DNA from: Alphaproteobacteria bacterium
Lineage (GTDB): Bacteria; Pseudomonadota; Alphaproteobacteria; Rickettsiales; Rickettsiaceae
DNA length: 9,292 bases
NCBI GenBank assembly: GCA_020630305.1
Contig: JAHDBQ010000019.1
Span: 1 to 9,292, forward strand
Direction: 5' to 3'
Both the position numbers and the translations under genes were made by a program. The notes beneath the pieces are model-generated. The model had not been told where the DNA came from and did not search any database. It saw only the letters and a list, made by a program, of their open reading frames with translations. Below, one piece after another: positions 8,672 through 9,292 of this stretch. Position 1 is the first letter of the stretch. Each line of letters opens with the position of its first letter.

Positions 8672-8695
8672 TTTGACTTAAGATATAATGTCAAA
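8672..8695. repeat. Inverted repeat TTTGAC/GTCAAA around a TATAAT
   Basis: Arms TTTGAC (8672-8677) and GTCAAA (8690-8695) enclose 12 bp that include TATAAT at 8684-8689. On the plus strand TTTACG (8661-8666) lies 17 bp before that TATAAT. On the minus strand the right arm reads TTGACA, but with no good -10 box. The layout could be an operator over a weak rightward promoter. Confidence 0.3.
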
Positions 8696-8817
8696 ATCAA
8701 TCAGCAATATACATCAACATATGTAATATATCAAGCTAGAATTAATATGTTTATAAAATAAATCTTCACGTGGACAAAAATTCATGAAGCCAATCTCTTT
8801 GTTTCGAACTCCATAAA

Positions 8818-8887
8818 TTAACCTTAATTTAAGCTATGCAGCTAGTAGGGACAATGCCTTCAATCCCTTATGCTGCCTAAAGGTTAA
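8818..8887. other. Nested inverted repeats, possible structured RNA or site
   Basis: Three pairs of perfect complementary arms are nested in one 70-bp stretch. The outer pair is TTAACCTT (8818-8825) with AAGGTTAA (8880-8887), the middle pair GCAGC (8838-8842) with GCTGC (8872-8876), and the inner pair AGGGA (8847-8851) with TCCCT (8864-8868) around a 12-nt loop. The inner two stack with a small 4x3 internal loop. It is more GC-rich than its surroundings. No T run follows on either side, so it is not a standard terminator. I recognise no known RNA family here. Confidence 0.45.
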
Positions 8888-8921
8888 GTTCTATTAATTA
8901 TTAAAATATGTAAAAAAGTTA

Positions 8922-8950
8922 TTGACTAGCAATTATTTTTAATATATAGT
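8922..8950 (+). promoter_or_regulatory. Candidate sigma-70 promoter for the gene at the right edge
   Basis: TTGACT (8922-8927) and TATAGT (8945-8950) are separated by exactly 17 bp, with five of six matches at each hexamer. Transcription would start near 8957 and run rightward. With no gene between, the leader of the gene at 9274 would be about 315 nt and would contain the repeat cluster. Confidence 0.55.
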
Positions 8951-9063
8951 CACGTTTCATTAATCTATTTGTAAAAAATTAGATAAGCGAGAGAGCATGT
9001 TAATATTATGTGCTTAAATGGAATAGAGGTTGCTCAAGCTGAAGAAAGTGACAAAAAATAAAG

Positions 9064-9104
9064 ATGTCATCGGCGAATTTATTTCAGGATCTCATAAAAG
9101 GTTC
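9064..9104 (+). repeat. Degenerate copy of the TTTCAGGATCTCATAAA palindromic repeat
   Basis: The right half, TTTCAGGATCTCATAAAAGG and three more bases (9082-9104), matches 9233-9255 at 22 of 23 positions, and the start ATGTCATC (9064-9071) is also shared. The middle no longer keeps the left palindrome arm (CGGCGAATTTA in place of CCTGAACTTG), so this copy has decayed. Confidence 0.75.
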
Positions 9105-9134
9105 AGCGAATGTAAGCGTTGCGAGGTTAATGAG

Positions 9135-9156
9135 ATTCCGGATCGGGGTCCGGAAT
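9135..9156. repeat. Palindromic repeat unit ATTCCGGA...TCCGGAAT
   Basis: ATTCCGGATC (9135-9144) and GGTCCGGAAT (9147-9156) pair over ten positions including one G-T, with a 2-nt centre. The flanks GAG before and GAC after match the form this intergenic repeat commonly takes in Rickettsiales-type genomes. It is clearly more GC-rich than the DNA around it. Confidence 0.75.
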
Positions 9157-9218
9157 GACGGAATGTGGCTGAGAGTTAAGAGTTTTGATTTTAATATCAG
9201 ATCTCACAACGAATTATG

Positions 9219-9258
9219 TCATCCTGAACTTGTTTCAGGATCTCATAAACGGTTCTAA
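9219..9258 (+). repeat. Intact palindromic repeat with ATCCTGAA/TTCAGGAT arms
   Basis: ATCCTGAA (9221-9228) and TTCAGGAT (9234-9241) form an 8-bp hairpin with a 5-nt loop, followed by CTCATAAACGGTTC. This is the intact version of the copy at 9064-9104. It ends 2 nt before the Shine-Dalgarno sequence at 9261, so the hairpin lies in the leader of the next gene. Confidence 0.8.
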
Positions 9259-9273
9259 CAAAGGAGCTGTTTG

Positions 9274-9292
9274 ATGGAACTTAAGAGCAAAA
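9274..9292 (+). CDS. Start of an unidentified rightward gene, cut by the window end
   Basis: A strong Shine-Dalgarno AAGGAG (9261-9266) lies 7 nt before an ATG at 9274, followed by five sense codons (M-E-L-K-S-K) to the window edge. Nothing can be said of its function from six residues. A TTG at 9271 in the same frame is a possible but less likely start. The promoter at 8922-8950 probably drives it. Confidence 0.55.

Larger units (their letters stand above)
8620..9063. other. Gene-poor AT-rich spacer between tRNA-Ser and the repeat cluster
   Basis: No convincing protein gene lies in this 444-bp stretch on either strand; stops are frequent in all frames. It holds the inverted repeat at 8672-8695, the nested inverted repeats at 8818-8887 and the promoter at 8922-8950. 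A 17-codon frame with an ATG start (9008-9061, beginning M-C-L-N-G-I-E-V) has no ribosome binding site at normal distance and is not called. Confidence 0.7.

Noticed and set aside
8801..8812. T-loop-like GTTTCGAACTCC suggesting a tRNA or tmRNA piece
   Set aside because: The flanking bases do not pair into a T stem on either strand and no acceptor stem is nearby.
9008..9061. 17-codon open frame M-C-L-N-G-I-E-V... in the putative leader
   Set aside because: It has no ribosome binding site at normal distance and no recognisable features; frames this short are expected by chance.
9064..9258. 64-codon open frame on the plus strand covering the repeat cluster
   Set aside because: Its peptide is the translation of the palindromic repeats (for example CHPELVSGSHKRF). 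It lacks a ribosome binding site and family features, so it is a repeat artefact.

Overview
The window is AT-rich and reads as an alphaproteobacterium of the Rickettsiales/Holosporales type, an endosymbiont-like lineage. The evidence is the low GC, a membrane-anchored CycM-type cytochrome c, and short palindromic repeats ending in TTTCAGGATCTCATAAA or built on ATTCCGGA...TCCGGAAT, which are common between genes in these bacteria. The taxonomic call is inference; no species can be named from the sequence.

Layout. Positions 1-513 hold the 3' end of a dihydrolipoamide dehydrogenase gene. After a 208-bp gap with a plausible promoter and two inverted repeats, four co-directional genes follow with short gaps and probably form one operon: a secreted beta-lactamase-fold serine hydrolase (722-1936), tsaD for the t6A tRNA modification (1965-2999, TTG start), a membrane-anchored cytochrome c (3027-3554) and a small NfeD-like membrane protein (3611-4063). 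Facing them on the minus strand is a two-gene efflux operon: a periplasmic adaptor (8331-7297) followed 4 bp later by an RND inner-membrane pump (7292-4220). The pump is split by a frameshift near 4703, so as written it is a broken gene. No outer-membrane channel gene is in the window.

The right end is poor in genes. It has a minus-strand tRNA-Ser(GGA) with an encoded CCA (8619-8530), then about 650 bp with inverted repeats, one good promoter (8922-8950), a cluster of three palindromic repeats (9064-9258), and the ribosome binding site and first six codons of a rightward gene cut off by the window end.

The genes serve ordinary functions: central carbon metabolism, envelope or peptidoglycan-related hydrolysis, tRNA modification, respiration, membrane quality control and drug export. 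I found no convincing undescribed multi-gene system. The points most worth a second look are the frameshift in the pump, the nested inverted repeats at 8818-8887, the possible long repeat-filled 5' leader of the last gene, and the unusual positions in the tRNA-Ser.
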